A stretch of DNA of 64,000 nt from Streptomyces vinaceus (lineage in GTDB: Bacteria > Actinomycetota > Actinomycetes > Streptomycetales > Streptomycetaceae), in the NCBI RefSeq assembly GCF_008704935.1, contig NZ_CP023692.1:3295001-3359000 (forward strand). The letters run 5' to 3'. Both the position numbers and the translations under genes were made by a program. Of the stretch, positions 1 through 8,242 are shown in pieces. The notes under the pieces are model-generated. The model was not told the origin of the DNA and ran no database searches. It worked only from the letters and a program-made list of their open reading frames with translations. Each line of letters starts with the position of its first letter. The first letter of the stretch is position 1.

Positions 1-496
1 CGACCACGCCCGCGGCCCCGGTGACCAGCACCGCGGACCCCGGAGCAAGCCCCAGCAGCCCCACCGCCCGGGCGGCGGTCAGCCCGCTCAGCGGGAGCGC
101 GGCCGCGGCGGCGTCGTCCACGGTGGCCGGAGCGGCCGCCACCGCCGAGGCGTCGAGCACCGCGTACTCGGCGTGCGTGCCCAACGGCTTGACCGGCCCG
201 TAGTGCAGTGCGACCACCCGCTGCCCCGCCGACCAGCCGGTGACCCCGGCCCCGACCTCGTCGATCTCGCCCGCCACGTCCCAGCCGAGCCCGAGCCGCG
301 TCCCGGCGCCGCCGAAGACGCCGACGCGGACGGCGCCGTCCACCGGGTTCACCCCGGCCGCCGCGACCTTGATCCGGACCTGGCCGGCGGCCGGGCGCGG
401 GACCGGCACCCGGGCGATCTCCACCTGCTCCGGCCCGCCGAAGGCGTTGACGACGGCCGCCCGCATGGTCTTCACGGTCTGCGCGTTCTCGCTCAT
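1..496 (-). CDS. Zinc-type alcohol dehydrogenase / quinone oxidoreductase, truncated by window edge
   Basis: This is the N-terminal 165 residues of an MDR-superfamily NADP-dependent quinone oxidoreductase; the C-terminal part lies beyond base 1. The protein starts MSENAQTVKTMRAAVVNAFGG and has the family's GroES-like opening, with a conserved aspartate and glycine turn (VNPVDGAVR). The beginning of the Rossmann fold (SAVLVTGAAGVV) is the last part visible. The ATG at 496 is preceded by a purine-rich stretch. The gene is divergent from the HxlR regulator at 622, with palindromic operators between them, which is a common layout for a regulator controlling a reductase for electrophile or quinone stress. 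The substrate cannot be told. Confidence 0.85.
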   Translation of the reverse strand, partial: MSENAQTVKTMRAAVVNAFGGPEQVEIARVPVPRPAAGQVRIKVAAAGVNPVDGAVRVGVFGGAGTRLGLGWDVAGEIDEVGAGVTGWSAGQRVVALHYGPVKPLGTHAEYAVLDASAVAAAPATVDDAAAAALPLSGLTAARAVGLLGLAPGSAVLVTGAAGVV

Positions 497-553
497 GGTC
501 TCTCCCCGAATCGGTCGGCTGCGTTCACTCGTTCCTGCCGAGCACTAACCTAG

Positions 554-586
554 GGAGAGGTACTCTCCTTTCGTAAGTACGTACTT
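554..586. promoter_or_regulatory. Two palindromic operator candidates between the oxidoreductase and HxlR genes
   Basis: A perfect inverted repeat GGAGAG-GTA-CTCTCC (554-568) is followed after six bases by the perfect 12-bp palindrome AAGTACGTACTT (575-586). Both lie in the 125-bp divergent promoter region. HxlR-family dimers bind short GTA/TAC-containing palindromes, so these are probably the autoregulatory operators. Binding itself is inferred. Confidence 0.6.
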
Positions 587-621
587 CAAGGTGCGTACCC
601 GACCCGGAAGTGGGGCACCCG

Positions 622-1041
622 ATGGCCACCCGTACCGCCGCGACCCGCCGCGAAGAGGCCCGTCACGCCTACGACGCCTTCCTCAAGGAGTGCCCCACCA
701 GCCAGCTCCTGGCCCGGATCAGCGACAAGTGGGTCGGCCTCATCGTCGCCGCGCTCGCCGGGGCCGAGGACAACTCCATGCGCTACAGCGACCTCGGCCG
801 CAAGATCCCCGGCGTCAGCCAGAAGATGCTCACCCAGACCCTGCGCTCCCTCGAACGCGACGGCCTCGTCACCCGCACCGTGACCCCCACCGTCCCCGTC
901 CGCGTCGACTACCGCCTCACCGGACTCGGCAGCAGCCTCGCCTGCCTGCTCACCTCCGTGAAGCAGTGGGCCGAGAACCACTTCGACGAGGTCGACGCCC
1001 ACCGCACCGCCTACGACGGGGCCACCGCCGCCACCGCGTAA
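622..1041 (+). CDS. HxlR-family winged-helix transcriptional regulator
   Basis: A 139-residue one-domain DNA-binding protein. The centre holds the HxlR winged helix: ISDKWVGLIVAAL, then RYSDLGRKIPGVSQKMLTQ (recognition helix) and LRSLERDGLVTRT, followed by the wing ending in VDYRLTGLG. The ATG at 622 is preferred over an in-frame GTG at 610 because GGGG lies six bases upstream of it. The gene is transcribed away from the quinone oxidoreductase at 496, and tandem palindromes sit in the shared promoter, so it most likely represses that neighbour and itself. Members sense aldehydes, quinones or hypochlorite through cysteines. The single visible cysteine near the N-terminus (KECPTS) fits a one-Cys sensor. 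Confidence 0.88.
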   Translation: MATRTAATRREEARHAYDAFLKECPTSQLLARISDKWVGLIVAALAGAEDNSMRYSDLGRKIPGVSQKMLTQTLRSLERDGLVTRTVTPTVPVRVDYRLTGLGSSLACLLTSVKQWAENHFDEVDAHRTAYDGATAATA

Positions 1042-1083
1042 TTCGGCCGCACCGGGCGGGCCCGCGATGGCATGCTGGGCAGC

Positions 1084-1824
1084 GTGAACGGACCCGGCAT
1101 TCAGCTCACCCTCGCCCCCGAACTGCGCCTGTTCGCGCCGCCCAGCCGGCGCGCCGACCGCGTACCGACCGCCACCGACGGCGCCTCCAGCATCGGCCAC
1201 GTCGTCGAATCGGCCGGCGTGCCGCTCACCGAGGTCGGCAGGCTCCTCGTCGACGGGCACGAAGTGCCCCTCTCGTACGTGCCCGGCGCCGGCCAGTCCG
1301 TCGAGGTCTTCGGCGTCGACCGGCCCCAGCGCATCCCCGGCGACGCCCCCCTGCGCTTCCTCCTCGACGTCCACCTCGGCACCCTCGCCCGCCGCATGCG
1401 CCTGCTCGGCGTGGACACCGCGTACGAGAACGAGGACATCGGCGACCCCGCCCTCGCCACCCGCTCCGCCGCCGAGCGGCGCGTCCTGCTCTCGCGCGAC
1501 CGCGGACTGCTGCGCCGCCGCGAGCTGTTCGCCGGCGCGTACGTCTACAGCGACAACCCCGACGAGCAACTGCGCGACGTACTCGGCCGGTTCGCCCCCG
1601 CCCTCACCCCCTGGACCCGCTGCACCGCGTGCAACGGGCCGCTGCGCGAGGCCGACAAGGAGAGCGTCGGGGACCGGCTGGAGAGCGGGACGCACCGCTC
1701 GTACGACGTCTTCGCCCAGTGCACGGCCTGCGAGCGCGTCTACTGGCGCGGCGCCCACCACGCACGGCTGGAGCGGATCGTCAGCGAGGCCGTCGAGGAG
1801 TTCGGCGGCGTGGCCACCCCGTAA
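1084..1824 (+). CDS. Mut7-C RNase-domain protein with N-terminal ubiquitin-like domain
   Basis: About 246 residues. The first about 85 residues form the Mut7-C ubiquitin/ThiS-like domain ([11 protein letters not shown] through [21 protein letters not shown]). The rest is the Mut7-C PIN-like RNase domain, with [19 protein letters not shown], the acidic [13 protein letters not shown] and a C-terminal zinc ribbon of two pairs (CTAC near 179 and CTAC near 216). The family is widespread in actinobacteria and predicted to act in RNA turnover, without established substrates. The GTG at 1084 (MNGPGIQ) is chosen; an ATG at 1072 is also in frame. The gene stands alone, convergent with the secreted protein at 1842. 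Confidence 0.8.
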   Translation: MNGPGIQLTLAPELRLFAPPSRRADRVPTATDGASSIGHVVESAGVPLTEVGRLLVDGHEVPLSYVPGAGQSVEVFGVDRPQRIPGDAPLRFLLDVHLGTLARRMRLLGVDTAYENEDIGDPALATRSAAERRVLLSRDRGLLRRRELFAGAYVYSDNPDEQLRDVLGRFAPALTPWTRCTACNGPLREADKESVGDRLESGTHRSYDVFAQCTACERVYWRGAHHARLERIVSEAVEEFGGVATP

Positions 1825-1841
1825 CGGCCGTACGGAGCAGG

Positions 1842-2345
1842 TCAGAAGGCGTACGAGTCGCCCGTGTCCAGCGCCAGCACCGCGTGCTGGTTGTTGGACA
1901 CGTCGCGGTCGGACGCCCCGCCGTTCCACCAGGTGTCGATCCGGACCACCACCTCCGGCACCGGCTCCTTCAGCTCCAGCAGCAGCCCGACGTGCCGGCC
2001 GCGCCCGTGCAGGGGCAGCGCGCCCGTCTCGCACACCACCTCGCGCAGCCCGGCCCGCGCGCAGCCCTGCGCCAGCTCCTGCCGGTCCGCGAGGTCCGCC
2101 GACAGCCGCACCCGCAGCGTCGCGTTGGCCAGCGCGGCCGGCCCCTCGTTCTGCGGTACGACCCACACCCGCAGCCGCCCCTGCGACAGGGACACCCGCC
2201 CGTGGTAGGCCACGTCGGCCTCGGGGCCCCTCCGGGCGATCGCCCCCGCCTCCGTCGCGGACACCGCTGACACTCCTGACACCCCGGGCACCCCGAGCAC
2301 CAGCAAGCCCGCCACCACCACACTCCGTACGGCACCACGGCGCAC
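1842..2345 (-). CDS. Predicted secreted protein of unknown function
   Basis: About 167 residues. It begins with a basic n-region (VRRGAVRS) and a hydrophobic segment [13 protein letters not shown] typical of a Sec signal peptide. The mature part is beta-rich, with [20 protein letters not shown], a possible Cys pair (QGCARAG and VVCETG) and [16 protein letters not shown] near the end. This resembles a DUF11/CARDB-like extracellular beta-sandwich, but no family is recognised with certainty. The GTG at 2345 is chosen because GGAGG lies eight bases upstream; the frame is open to a GTG at 2360. Function unknown. Confidence 0.65.
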   Translation of the reverse strand: MRRGAVRSVVVAGLLVLGVPGVSGVSAVSATEAGAIARRGPEADVAYHGRVSLSQGRLRVWVVPQNEGPAALANATLRVRLSADLADRQELAQGCARAGLREVVCETGALPLHGRGRHVGLLLELKEPVPEVVVRIDTWWNGGASDRDVSNNQHAVLALDTGDSYAF

Positions 2346-2485
2346 CGCCACCACCTCCACGCGCGGAGGCTAGCCAGCACCGCCCCCGCGCAGTCGGACC
2401 ATCACACGAACGAGGGCGCGCCCCTCGCCCAACCGGCGGGCGCCGCCGGCCCGGGCCCGCGGACGGTCTGCGTACGCTTCGAGCC

Positions 2486-2821
2486 ATGCTGATCGCCCGC
2501 TCCGTCGCCCTGTTCGCCCTCGCCGCCGTCCTGGAGATCGGCGGCGCCTGGCTCGTCTGGCAGGGGGTGCGCGAGCACAAGGGCTGGGCCTGGATCGGCG
2601 CCGGGGTCATCGCCCTCGGCCTCTACGGCTTCGTCGCCACGCTCCAGCCCCAGGGCGACTTCGCCCGCGTCCTCGCCGCGTACGGCGGGGTCTTCGTCGC
2701 CGGCTCCCTCGTCTGGGGCGCCGTCGCCGACGGCTACCGCCCCGACCGCTGGGACGTCATCGGCGCCCTCGTCTGCCTCGCCGGCATGGCGGTGATCATG
2801 TACGCCCCGCGCGGCCGCTGA
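2486..2821 (+). CDS. YnfA-family (UPF0060) small membrane protein
   Basis: 111 residues forming four transmembrane helices. The YnfA family signature is present: an early glutamate in [14 protein letters not shown], then [31 protein letters not shown] and a last helix [15 protein letters not shown]. YnfA proteins resemble SMR (small multidrug resistance) transporters. The gene stands alone, 87 bases before the SDR gene at 2909, and may form a small unit with it. The ATG is used; no strong ribosome binding site is visible upstream. Confidence 0.88.
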   Translation: MLIARSVALFALAAVLEIGGAWLVWQGVREHKGWAWIGAGVIALGLYGFVATLQPQGDFARVLAAYGGVFVAGSLVWGAVADGYRPDRWDVIGALVCLAGMAVIMYAPRGR

Positions 2822-2908
2822 GCCCCGCCTATGCTGGCGGGTATTCGTCCGTACGAACGACCGAACCACCGCACCACCAGACCACCGGAACGACCGAGGA
2901 GCCCGCAG

Positions 2909-3691
2909 ATGAGCACGGCCAGCGCCACCGCCACCCGGACCGCCGTAGTCACCGGCGCGAGCAGCGGCATCGGCGCGGCCACCGCCCGACAGCTCGCCGC
3001 CGCCGGCTACCACGTCCTCCTCACCGCCCGCCGCAAGGACCGCATCGAGGCCCTCGCCGCCGAACTGACGTCGGCCGGCCACTCCGCGGCGGCCCACGCG
3101 CTGGACGTCACCGACCGCACGGCCGTCGACGCCTTCGCGGCCTCCCTCGACCGCTACCCCTCCGTCGACGTACTGGTCAACAACGCCGGCGGCGCCATCG
3201 GTGCCGAGCCCGTCGCCACCGGGGACCCGGCCGACTGGCGCACGATGTACGAGGTCAACGTCATCGGCACCCTCAACCTCACCCAGGCCCTCCTGCCCGC
3301 CCTCATCGCCTCCGGCGACGGCACGGTCGTGGTCCTGTCCTCCACCGCGGGCCACGCCACCTACGAGGGCGGCGCCGGCTACGTCGCCGCCAAGAACGGC
3401 GCCCGCGTCCTGGCCGAGACCCTCCGCCTGGAGATCGTCGGCGAGCCCGTCCGCGTCATCGAGATCGCCCCGGGCATGGTCAAGACCGAGGAGTTCGCGA
3501 AGACCCGCTTCCGCGGCGACGCCGAGAAGGCCGAGAAGGTCTACGCGGGCGTGGCCGCCCCCCTGACCGCCGACGACGTGGCCGACACCATCACCTGGGC
3601 CGTGACCCGCCCCAGCCACGTCAACATCGACCTCCTGGTGGTCCGCCCCCGCGCCCAGGCCTCGAACACGAAGGTCCACCGCGACCTGTAG
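2909..3691 (+). CDS. Short-chain dehydrogenase/reductase (classical SDR)
   Basis: 260 residues. It has the complete classical SDR set: cofactor motif TGASSGIG near residues 14-21, NNAGG near 92, a serine in VLSSTAGHATYEG and catalytic YVAAK near 157-161. The C-terminal PGMVKTEEF loop is of the YdfG/serine 3-dehydrogenase-like type. The RBS GAGGAG precedes the ATG at 2909. The open frame extends to 2831 but without a start signal. Substrate unknown; the context (YnfA upstream, convergent MBL hydrolase downstream) gives no help. Confidence 0.85.
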   Translation: MSTASATATRTAVVTGASSGIGAATARQLAAAGYHVLLTARRKDRIEALAAELTSAGHSAAAHALDVTDRTAVDAFAASLDRYPSVDVLVNNAGGAIGAEPVATGDPADWRTMYEVNVIGTLNLTQALLPALIASGDGTVVVLSSTAGHATYEGGAGYVAAKNGARVLAETLRLEIVGEPVRVIEIAPGMVKTEEFAKTRFRGDAEKAEKVYAGVAAPLTADDVADTITWAVTRPSHVNIDLLVVRPRAQASNTKVHRDL

Positions 3692-3755
3692 GCACCCCCG
3701 CAACCCGGCCGGGACCTCCACGTGCCCGGGCCTCGCCGTGCACCAACTCCCGCCG

Positions 3756-4799
3756 TCAGTCACCGAGTCGGAGCGGAGGCCGGGACCAGGGGGCGCCGGG
3801 GGCGGCGGACTCCGGGCGCAGCCCGAGCGCGTGGAGCTGGTTGACCGCCATCATGGCGAGGAACAGCGCGTTCGGGTTGGCGCCGCCGCCGCCCGTGGAG
3901 GCGAAGGCCTCCGCGTACCGGGAGGTGAACTCGTCCGGCCGGACCGGGGCGCTCCCCGCGACCGCCCCGAGAGCCGCCGACTGCAGGGCGGTGGCCTGCT
4001 CCAGCAGACCGTCCAGGAACGGCACCGCGGCCTCGGCGCCGCGGCGCACCGCGAAGGTGTGCCCGTCGGTGAGCACCTCGGCCTCCCCCTCCTCGAAGAG
4101 GAGGGCCACGGAGCCGAGCGTGGTCTGGATCTTGAGCTGGTCGGCGTCGGCCATCGCGCCGCAGGCCCCGTTGCCCTCGTCGGACAGGTGCAGGACCCCG
4201 CAGTCCCTCAGGTGCACGATCACGTGCCCGGCGCAGTGGCCCTGGGTACGCAGCACACGGACCGCGCCGTCGGCGAAGGTCCAGCCGGTGAAGCGCGCCG
4301 AGCCGATCCGGATCCGCTCCAGCGGGCGCTCCTCGTAGGTCCGGGTGACGGCCGCGAAGGGCCGGTACGGCCGGAAGAGCGACACCAGCGCGGGCCCGGC
4401 CACCGCGGGCTCGGGCAGCGGCGCCATCCCCTGGACGCGCTCGAAGGCCCGCACCCAGTACGCGTCCGGGTCGCGCATCTGGTCGAGGTCGGGAGCGGGC
4501 ACCCAGTGCTCGGCCGCCGCGCCGAGCTCATCGGCGAGGTCGTTGTTGGCGACGTGGTCGGGATGGCCGTGCGTGGTCAGGACCAGCACTCGGGACCAGG
4601 GCCCGACCCGGTCCGCCGCCTCCCGCAGGGCGGCCCGGAACGTGCCGGTCACGCCGGTGTCGACGACCACGAGGGTCTCCCCGGCCCGGTGCACGAGGGC
4701 GTTGCCGACGTCCGGCTGCCCCCGCTCGACGTCCAGCTCCTGTCCGAGGACCAACACGGTCCGCCCGTCGATCCCGACCAACTCACCGAGCCCGGTCAT
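3756..4799 (-). CDS. MBL-fold metallo-hydrolase
   Basis: About 347 residues with the metallo-beta-lactamase fold. The zinc ligand motif HGHPDH is near residue 80, a later histidine lies in RTQGHCAGHVIVHL, an aspartate in LHLSDEGNG and a final histidine in LTDGHTF. The C-terminal extension of about 100 residues ends PPLRLGD. The start at 4799 (MTGLGELVG) has GGGAGG just upstream, whereas the open frame runs 12 codons further. Likely a hydrolase of the glyoxalase II or lactonase type, but the substrate is not defined. It sits between the SDR (convergent) and rtcB (same strand). Confidence 0.82.
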   Translation of the reverse strand: MTGLGELVGIDGRTVLVLGQELDVERGQPDVGNALVHRAGETLVVVDTGVTGTFRAALREAADRVGPWSRVLVLTTHGHPDHVANNDLADELGAAAEHWVPAPDLDQMRDPDAYWVRAFERVQGMAPLPEPAVAGPALVSLFRPYRPFAAVTRTYEERPLERIRIGSARFTGWTFADGAVRVLRTQGHCAGHVIVHLRDCGVLHLSDEGNGACGAMADADQLKIQTTLGSVALLFEEGEAEVLTDGHTFAVRRGAEAAVPFLDGLLEQATALQSAALGAVAGSAPVRPDEFTSRYAEAFASTGGGGANPNALFLAMMAVNQLHALGLRPESAAPGAPWSRPPLRLGD

Positions 4800-4923
4800 G
4801 GAACCTCCCGCGGTCTCACCACCCCAGCCCGCCAAGCCCCCCTCCCACCCAACGTACGCCGCCCCGCACCCGCTGTCCCCGCGAGGCCTCCGGGGGAAGG
4901 CGGGCCGCGCCGGGCGGGGCCGC

Positions 4924-6117
4924 TCAGCCCTTGATACAGATGACCTGCTTGAGCTTGGCCACGACCTGGACGAGGTCCGTCTGCTGGTCGATGACCTGCT
5001 CGATCGACTTGTACGCGCCCGGGATCTCGTCGACCACTCCCACGTCCTTGCGGCACTCGACGCCCTTGGTCTGATCCGCCAGGTCCCGCGCCGAGAAGCG
5101 CTTCTTCGCGGCGGTCCGGCTCATCTTCCGACCCGCGCCGTGCGAGGCCGAGTTGAACGACTTCTCGTTGCCGAGGCCCTTCACGATGTACGAGCCCGTC
5201 CCCATGGAGCCGGGGATGATCCCGTAGTCGCCGCTGCCGGCGCGGATCGCGCCCTTGCGGGTGACCAGCAGGTCCATGCCGTCGTACCGCTCCTCCGCCA
5301 CGTAGTTGTGGTGGCAGCTGATCTCCCGGTCGAAGGAGACCTTCGCCTTCCGGAACTCGCGGCGGATGACCTCCTTGAACAGGCTCATCATCACGGCGCG
5401 GTTGTACTTGGCGTACTCCTGGGCCCAGAAGAGGTCGTTGCGGTACGCCTCCATCTCGGGCGTGGCGGCGAGGAAGACCGCGAGGTCACGGTCGACCAGC
5501 CCCTGGTTGTGCGAGAGCCCGCGGGCCACGTTGATGTGGAAGTCGGCCAGCTCGTTGCCGATGTTGCGCGAGCCCGAGTGCAGCATGAGCCACACCGAAC
5601 CGGAAGAATCTACGCAAACTTCACAGAAGTGATTGCCTTGGCCGAGGCTCCCCATTTGCCGCATCGCCCGGTCCCGCCGGAACTTCACCGCGTCCGCGAT
5701 GTAGTCGAACCGCTCCCACAGGTCCCCGAAACCGGCGCCCGTGAAGCCGTACAGGCGGTCCGGGTCGACGGGGTCGCGGTGCATGCCCGCGCCCACCGGG
5801 ATGGCGCGCTCGATCTTCGAGCGGAGGGGGGAGAGGTCGCCCGGGAGGTCGTTCGCCGTCAGGGACGTCTTCACCGCCGACATGCCGCAGCCGATGTCCA
5901 CGCCCACCGCCGCCGGGCACACCGCGTCCTTCATCGCGATCACCGAGCCGACCGTGGCGCCCTTGCCGTAGTGGACGTCCGGCATGACGGCCAGGCCCTT
6001 GATCCAGGGGAGGCCCGCGACGTTGTGCAGCTGCTGCATCGCGCTCGCCTCGACCGACGCGGGGTCGGCCCACATCCGGATCGGGACCTGCGCTCCCGGT
6101 ACCTCTACATACGACAT
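4924..6117 (-). CDS. rtcB: RtcB-family RNA-splicing ligase
   Basis: 397 residues matching the actinobacterial RtcB length. RtcB is a Mn2+/GTP-dependent ligase that joins 2',3'-cyclic phosphate or 3'-phosphate to 5'-OH RNA ends in RNA repair. Visible motifs are MPDVHYGKGATVGSVIA, the metal-binding GVDIGCGMSAV, GQGNHFCEV, HSGSRNIGN and the C-terminal HGAGRKMSRTAA, whose histidine is guanylylated. The start MSYVEVPGAQVPIRMW at 6117 fits the family; a longer frame to 6219 is open but lacks family similarity. No archease or RtcA/RtcR gene is adjacent. The upstream segment is unusually AT-rich for this DNA, so the promoter is probably there. Confidence 0.95.
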   Translation of the reverse strand: MSYVEVPGAQVPIRMWADPASVEASAMQQLHNVAGLPWIKGLAVMPDVHYGKGATVGSVIAMKDAVCPAAVGVDIGCGMSAVKTSLTANDLPGDLSPLRSKIERAIPVGAGMHRDPVDPDRLYGFTGAGFGDLWERFDYIADAVKFRRDRAMRQMGSLGQGNHFCEVCVDSSGSVWLMLHSGSRNIGNELADFHINVARGLSHNQGLVDRDLAVFLAATPEMEAYRNDLFWAQEYAKYNRAVMMSLFKEVIRREFRKAKVSFDREISCHHNYVAEERYDGMDLLVTRKGAIRAGSGDYGIIPGSMGTGSYIVKGLGNEKSFNSASHGAGRKMSRTAAKKRFSARDLADQTKGVECRKDVGVVDEIPGAYKSIEQVIDQQTDLVQVVAKLKQVICIKG

Positions 6118-6299
6118 ACGACTCAAATCCCCCGAATACGCAAAAAGTATCGCTCTCAGTCCCGAACCAGACAGGGGACCGGCGCCGGCACCGGCGTGTG
6201 CGATAGACATTGTGTTCATCCGCGTCCAAAGCGCGGCAACGCAATTTTCCTGACCGACGGGCCGCCGGGCCGACGGCCGGTCGAAGGGGGCCAGTGGAC

Positions 6300-7160
6300 G
6301 TGCAGCGCAAGGCGGTACGGCAACGACGGCGTGTCCTGCCGGGCATCGCGATGCTCGCCGCGCTCGTGGCCGGCGCGACCGGCCTGACCGGATGCACCAG
6401 CGACGGCGGCGTCGGTTCCGACACCGACTCCAAGGCGGGCGACAGCAGTCCCGCGCCCGCGCCGGCCGGCAAGTACCGCAGTCTGCCCGCGCCCTGCAAG
6501 GCCGCCGACAGCAAGCGCCTCAGGGCCATGCTCCCGGCCGGGGACAGCCTCACCGACGAGCAGCGCACCCAGCTGTACGCCGGGGTCGCGGACACCTCGT
6601 ACGACGGGGACCGGCACGTCGGCTGCCGCTGGACGGCGCAGTCGCCCGAGGAGACCCGGCTGCTGTCGGTCGGCTTCGAGCGCGTGGTCTCGTACGACCG
6701 GACCCTCATGAGCGACGACGACAAGGCGCGGCAGGTGTACGTGCGCCGGCTGACCGACGCGCACCTGCCGTTCCCCGGTCCCGCCACCACCCCCACCGCG
6801 AGTACGGGTGCCGCTACGACGGCGAGCCCGAGCGCGCCCCCGCCGCCCGCCGGCGGGCAGCCGTCCTCCCCGGGGGCCGGCAGTCCCTCCCCCTCCTCCT
6901 CCGCGCCGCCGCCCGAGCTCGGCTCCCGGGTGCTCGAAGGGCTCGGGGCCGAGGCGTACATCGAGGACAAGCTGAGCGCGGCGGGCGCGAGCGCGGCGCA
7001 GGCGCGGACCGTGCGGATTGTGTTCCGCACCTCGAATGTCATCGTCACGGTCGAGTACGTCGTACAGCCCGCGCTGCCCGGTACGGTGCCGCCGAGCCCC
7101 GAAACCCAGGACAAGGCACGGCAGTTGGCGCAGGCGCTCGTCGAGCGTTTCAACGAGTGA
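6300..7160 (+). CDS. DUF3558-like lipoprotein
   Basis: About 286 residues. It has a basic N-terminus (VQRKAVRQRRR), a hydrophobic segment and lipobox LTGC, so it is predicted to be anchored at the outer face of the membrane. After a Ser/Pro linker come two halves: a DUF3558-like domain (PCKAADSKRLRAMLP, then GCRWTAQ) and a tail with EAYIEDKL and RTSNVIVTVEY, separated by a Pro/Ser/Ala-rich low-complexity stretch (about residues 165-215). The GTG at 6300 is nine bases after GGGGG. The next gene is a second protein of the same family, so the two probably arose by duplication. Function unknown. Confidence 0.82.
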   Translation: MQRKAVRQRRRVLPGIAMLAALVAGATGLTGCTSDGGVGSDTDSKAGDSSPAPAPAGKYRSLPAPCKAADSKRLRAMLPAGDSLTDEQRTQLYAGVADTSYDGDRHVGCRWTAQSPEETRLLSVGFERVVSYDRTLMSDDDKARQVYVRRLTDAHLPFPGPATTPTASTGAATTASPSAPPPPAGGQPSSPGAGSPSPSSSAPPPELGSRVLEGLGAEAYIEDKLSAAGASAAQARTVRIVFRTSNVIVTVEYVVQPALPGTVPPSPETQDKARQLAQALVERFNE

Positions 7161-7247
7161 GCGGGGGCGCGCGGGGCTCGGCGTGACGGCGCGCACAGCA
7201 GGCGCGCGCCGGGTCGGGCTACCGTTGTCCGGGTCCCGCGCCCGCCC

Positions 7248-7302
7248 ACCGAGCCCGAACCGAGTCCGAACCGAGCCCGCTCCGAGCCCGCACCGCGTCC
7301 AC
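7248..7302. repeat. Five direct repeats with 11-bp period upstream of the lipoprotein gene
   Basis: Consecutive 11-bp units of the form ACCGAGCCCGA occupy 7248-7258, 7259-7269, 7270-7280, 7281-7291 and a degenerate fifth at 7292-7302. They lie between the two lipoprotein genes and end 35 bases before the ATG at 7338. The one-helical-turn spacing suggests a binding site for a protein contacting one DNA face. The core (CCGAGCCCG) differs from the TTCCCG repeats of the biosynthetic cluster. Confidence 0.7.
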
Positions 7303-7337
7303 GGAACGCGCCCCACAACGTACTGACTGAAGGAACC

Positions 7338-8114
7338 ATGCACCGATCTGCCTCGCGCCTCACTCGCGTTCTCGCCTGCGCAGCCGTCCCGGTGATCCTC
7401 ACCGTCGCCGGCTGTTCGTCCGACTCGGGCAAGGACTCCGGTTCGGGCGGCGACAAGAAGCCCGCCGCTTCCTCGTCGGCCAAGCCGAGCGGCAAGGCCT
7501 CGGCCGCCCTGGAGAAGGCGGCGTTCGCCGCGCTGCCGGACCCGTGCAAGGCGATCCAGTCGAAGACGGTCGAGACCCTCGTCCCGGAGGCGAAGGACAA
7601 GAACGGCACCGCGACCAAGTCGAACGACCTGGCCTCCCGCGCCAGCTGCTCCTGGAACGGCCTGGACGAGGACGGCCTGAAGGGCTCGCAGTACCGCTGG
7701 CTGTCGATCTCCCTGGTCCGCTACGACTCGCACTCCTCGCTCGGCGGCGCGAACAAGCGCGCCGAGGACCAGCTGGGCAAGCAGGTCGAGACGGCGAAGG
7801 CGACCGAGGGCGCGACGAACGTGAAGGTCGAGCCGGCGGGCGGGATCGGCGACCAGGCGTCGTCGATCGTGTACGGGGTGAAGAAGGAGGTCGACTTCTT
7901 CAACACGACGATCGTGGCGCGCACGCAGAACGTGGTGATCACGCTGGACTACAACGGTGCGGCGTACGAGGGTGCCGGCGCTCCGGATCAGGCCAAGCTG
8001 CTCGAAAACGCGATCGCCGCGGCGAAGGAAGTCGTCGCCTCGGTCGGCGCCGCCAACCAGCAGCAGTCGCCGCAGCAGCAGCCTGAGCAGCAGGCTTCTC
8101 CCTCCGCGCAGTAG
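7338..8114 (+). CDS. DUF3558-family lipoprotein
   Basis: 258 residues with a signal peptide and lipobox VAGCSS at about residues 24-29, then a Ser/Gly/Lys-rich linker. The DUF3558 core follows: ALPDPCKAIQSKTVETLVP, a partner cysteine in RASCSWNG, YRWLSISLVRYDSH, and IVARTQNVVITLDYNG. A Gln/Pro-rich tail (NQQQSPQQQPEQQ) ends the protein. GAAGGAACC precedes the ATG. This is a homologue of the gene at 6300 and has 11-bp direct repeats in its promoter. Extracellular; function unknown. Confidence 0.88.
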   Translation: MHRSASRLTRVLACAAVPVILTVAGCSSDSGKDSGSGGDKKPAASSSAKPSGKASAALEKAAFAALPDPCKAIQSKTVETLVPEAKDKNGTATKSNDLASRASCSWNGLDEDGLKGSQYRWLSISLVRYDSHSSLGGANKRAEDQLGKQVETAKATEGATNVKVEPAGGIGDQASSIVYGVKKEVDFFNTTIVARTQNVVITLDYNGAAYEGAGAPDQAKLLENAIAAAKEVVASVGAANQQQSPQQQPEQQASPSAQ

Positions 8115-8242
8115 TCGGCGGCGGGTCCGGGAGGCGCGGCGGGCGGCGCGGCCGACGCCGAACGGGAGGCTGACATTCAGTCACCCGTGCGGTCACCCGT
8201 ACGCTGTGCCTGCCGTAGCTCGACAAGGGGAGGGGATCGCGG

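Noticed and set aside
586..2610. Long minus-strand and alternate plus-strand frames over the HxlR and Mut7-C genes
   Set aside because: Typical antisense open frames of very GC-rich DNA. The proteins are low-complexity Arg/Gly/Ala-rich with no domain.
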